From DASUPK01 sp033856335 (GTDB taxonomy: Bacteria; Actinomycetota; Thermoleophilia; Solirubrobacterales; 70-9): DNA of 13,900 nt. Positions 13,167 through 13,900 of the stretch are shown here, piece by piece. Positions within the stretch are counted from its first letter, which is position 1; the number at the start of each line of letters is the position of its first letter. The translations under genes and the position numbers were made by a program. The stretch covers positions 1-13,900 of the forward strand of contig JAWVFG010000151.1 of assembly GCA_033856335.1 (NCBI GenBank), read 5' to 3'. Below the pieces are notes generated by a model. It worked only from the letters and a program-made list of their open reading frames with translations. It was not told where the DNA came from and made no database searches.

Positions 13167-13900
13167 ATGGCAGAGACCGCAGAGACCGATATTCCGCTGC
13201 TCACCGGCGATCCCCCCGAGCTCGAGACGCTCGACATCCAGGTCGACGGCCAGATCGGAACGCTGACCCTGAACCGCCCGGACGCCCTCAACGCGATGAG
13301 CCCCGAGCTGATCGGCGAGCTCACCATCGCCGCGGCATGGCTGGCCGACCGTGCACCGCTCCGCGCCCTGATCATCACCGGCGCCGGCCGAGCATTCTGC
13401 TCCGGCGGCGACGTCAACTGGTTCAAGCGCGGCGTCAGCGACGAGAGCGTCGACCTGCCCTCCGAGGTGCGCCGCGGTGCCGAGCTGCTCCACAACGCGA
13501 TCGTCGACATCCGCCGCATCCCCTATCCCGTGATCGCCGCCGTCAATGGGCCCGCCGCCGGGGCCGGGATGTCGCTCGCTCTCTCCGCGGACATTCGCAT
13601 CGCCTCCGACGAGGCCTTCCTGGCGATCGCCTACGGGCGGATCGGCGCCGCGCCGGATGGGGGGATGACCTACTTCCTGCCGCGAGTCGTCGGGCCCGCC
13701 AAGGCCCTGGAGCTCGCGCTCAACGACCCGAACCTCGACGCCGAGGCCGCGCTCGAGGCCGGGCTCGTCACCCAGGTCGTCCCCGCCGACGAGCTGCTTC
13801 CCCGCGCGCGGGAGAAGGCGGAGAAGCTCGCCGCGAAGGCCCCCTACTACGTGCGAACGACCAAGCGCCTCCTGCACGAGAGCATTGAGAACTCGCTCAC
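13167..13900 (+). CDS. Enoyl-CoA hydratase/isomerase (crotonase) family protein, 3' end outside window
   Basis: 244 residues are visible from the ATG at 13167, which has a strong Shine-Dalgarno (AGGAGG, 6 nt upstream). The crotonase fold is clear: IGTLTLNRPDALNAMS, the first oxyanion-hole segment AFCSGGDV at 76-83 and the second NGPAAGAGMS at 127-136, then ADIRIAS, IGAAPDGG and LPRVVG. The two Glu residues used by true hydratases appear replaced (Ser136 and Tyr156 by alignment from memory), while Asp164 in APDGG sits where PaaG-type isomerases have their catalytic Asp. So an acyl-CoA isomerase is more likely than a hydratase, though the natural substrate is unknown. The N-terminus has ~20 extra residues before the first strand. 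It is divergent from uvrC and has no visible pathway partners in the window. Confidence 0.9.
   Translation, partial: MAETAETDIPLLTGDPPELETLDIQVDGQIGTLTLNRPDALNAMSPELIGELTIAAAWLADRAPLRALIITGAGRAFCSGGDVNWFKRGVSDESVDLPSEVRRGAELLHNAIVDIRRIPYPVIAAVNGPAAGAGMSLALSADIRIASDEAFLAIAYGRIGAAPDGGMTYFLPRVVGPAKALELALNDPNLDAEAALEAGLVTQVVPADELLPRAREKAEKLAAKAPYYVRTTKRLLHESIENSL

Noticed and set aside
13121..13519. N-terminal extension of uvrC by 133 codons
   Set aside because: The extension is antisense to the crotonase gene, is Ser/Arg-rich and unlike UvrC. The family N-terminus starts at the ATG at 13120.
13143..13877. 244-codon minus-strand frame opposite the crotonase gene
   Set aside because: Mirror frame of a gene with a strong Shine-Dalgarno and both oxyanion-hole motifs.

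Overview
This 13.9 kb window is GC-rich chromosomal DNA from an actinobacterium. Gene content, the SnoaL-like protein and the Tgt sequence style suggest a Thermoleophilia-type lineage (Solirubrobacterales or similar), but taxonomy is inferred from sequence feel, not from a search. Nearly every gene lies on the minus strand. The exceptions are a partial Ser/Thr kinase at the left edge and a partial crotonase-family gene at the right edge, both on plus. No rRNA, tRNA, CRISPR array, insertion sequence or prophage gene was seen.

Read in the direction of minus-strand transcription (right to left): uvrC and rapZ form a translationally coupled pair (DNA repair nuclease and GTPase/RNA-binding adapter-type protein) that ends in a strong palindromic hairpin. 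An ABC-2 exporter pair (ATPase plus permease, 4-nt overlap) and a VOC-fold protein follow. Then comes a compact lower-glycolysis operon, gap-pgk-tpiA-gpmI, with the tRNA-guanine transglycosylase gene tgt only 3 nt behind gpmI. A hairpin follows tgt, and then a secreted clan GH-A glycoside hydrolase, a SnoaL-like protein and a 44-residue zinc-ribbon protein that converges on the kinase gene.

The glycolytic genes make enzymes for consecutive or linked steps (GAPDH, PGK, TPI, cofactor-independent PGM). They overlap by 8, 8 and 1 nt, so stoichiometric coupled translation is likely. In many Gram-positive genomes rapZ is followed by yvcK and whiA and then gap-pgk-tpiA. Here yvcK and whiA are absent from that interval and the ABC/VOC genes sit there instead.

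Most of the window is ordinary housekeeping sequence. The points most worth a second look are the missing yvcK-whiA, the small zinc-ribbon gene, the repeated NTGCCTGA overlap junctions in the glycolytic operon, a possible bidirectional promoter with interlocking -10 elements between uvrC and the crotonase gene, and several genes whose start codons lie 6-9 nt after a -10-like hexamer without a Shine-Dalgarno. I saw nothing that amounts to a clearly new biological system.
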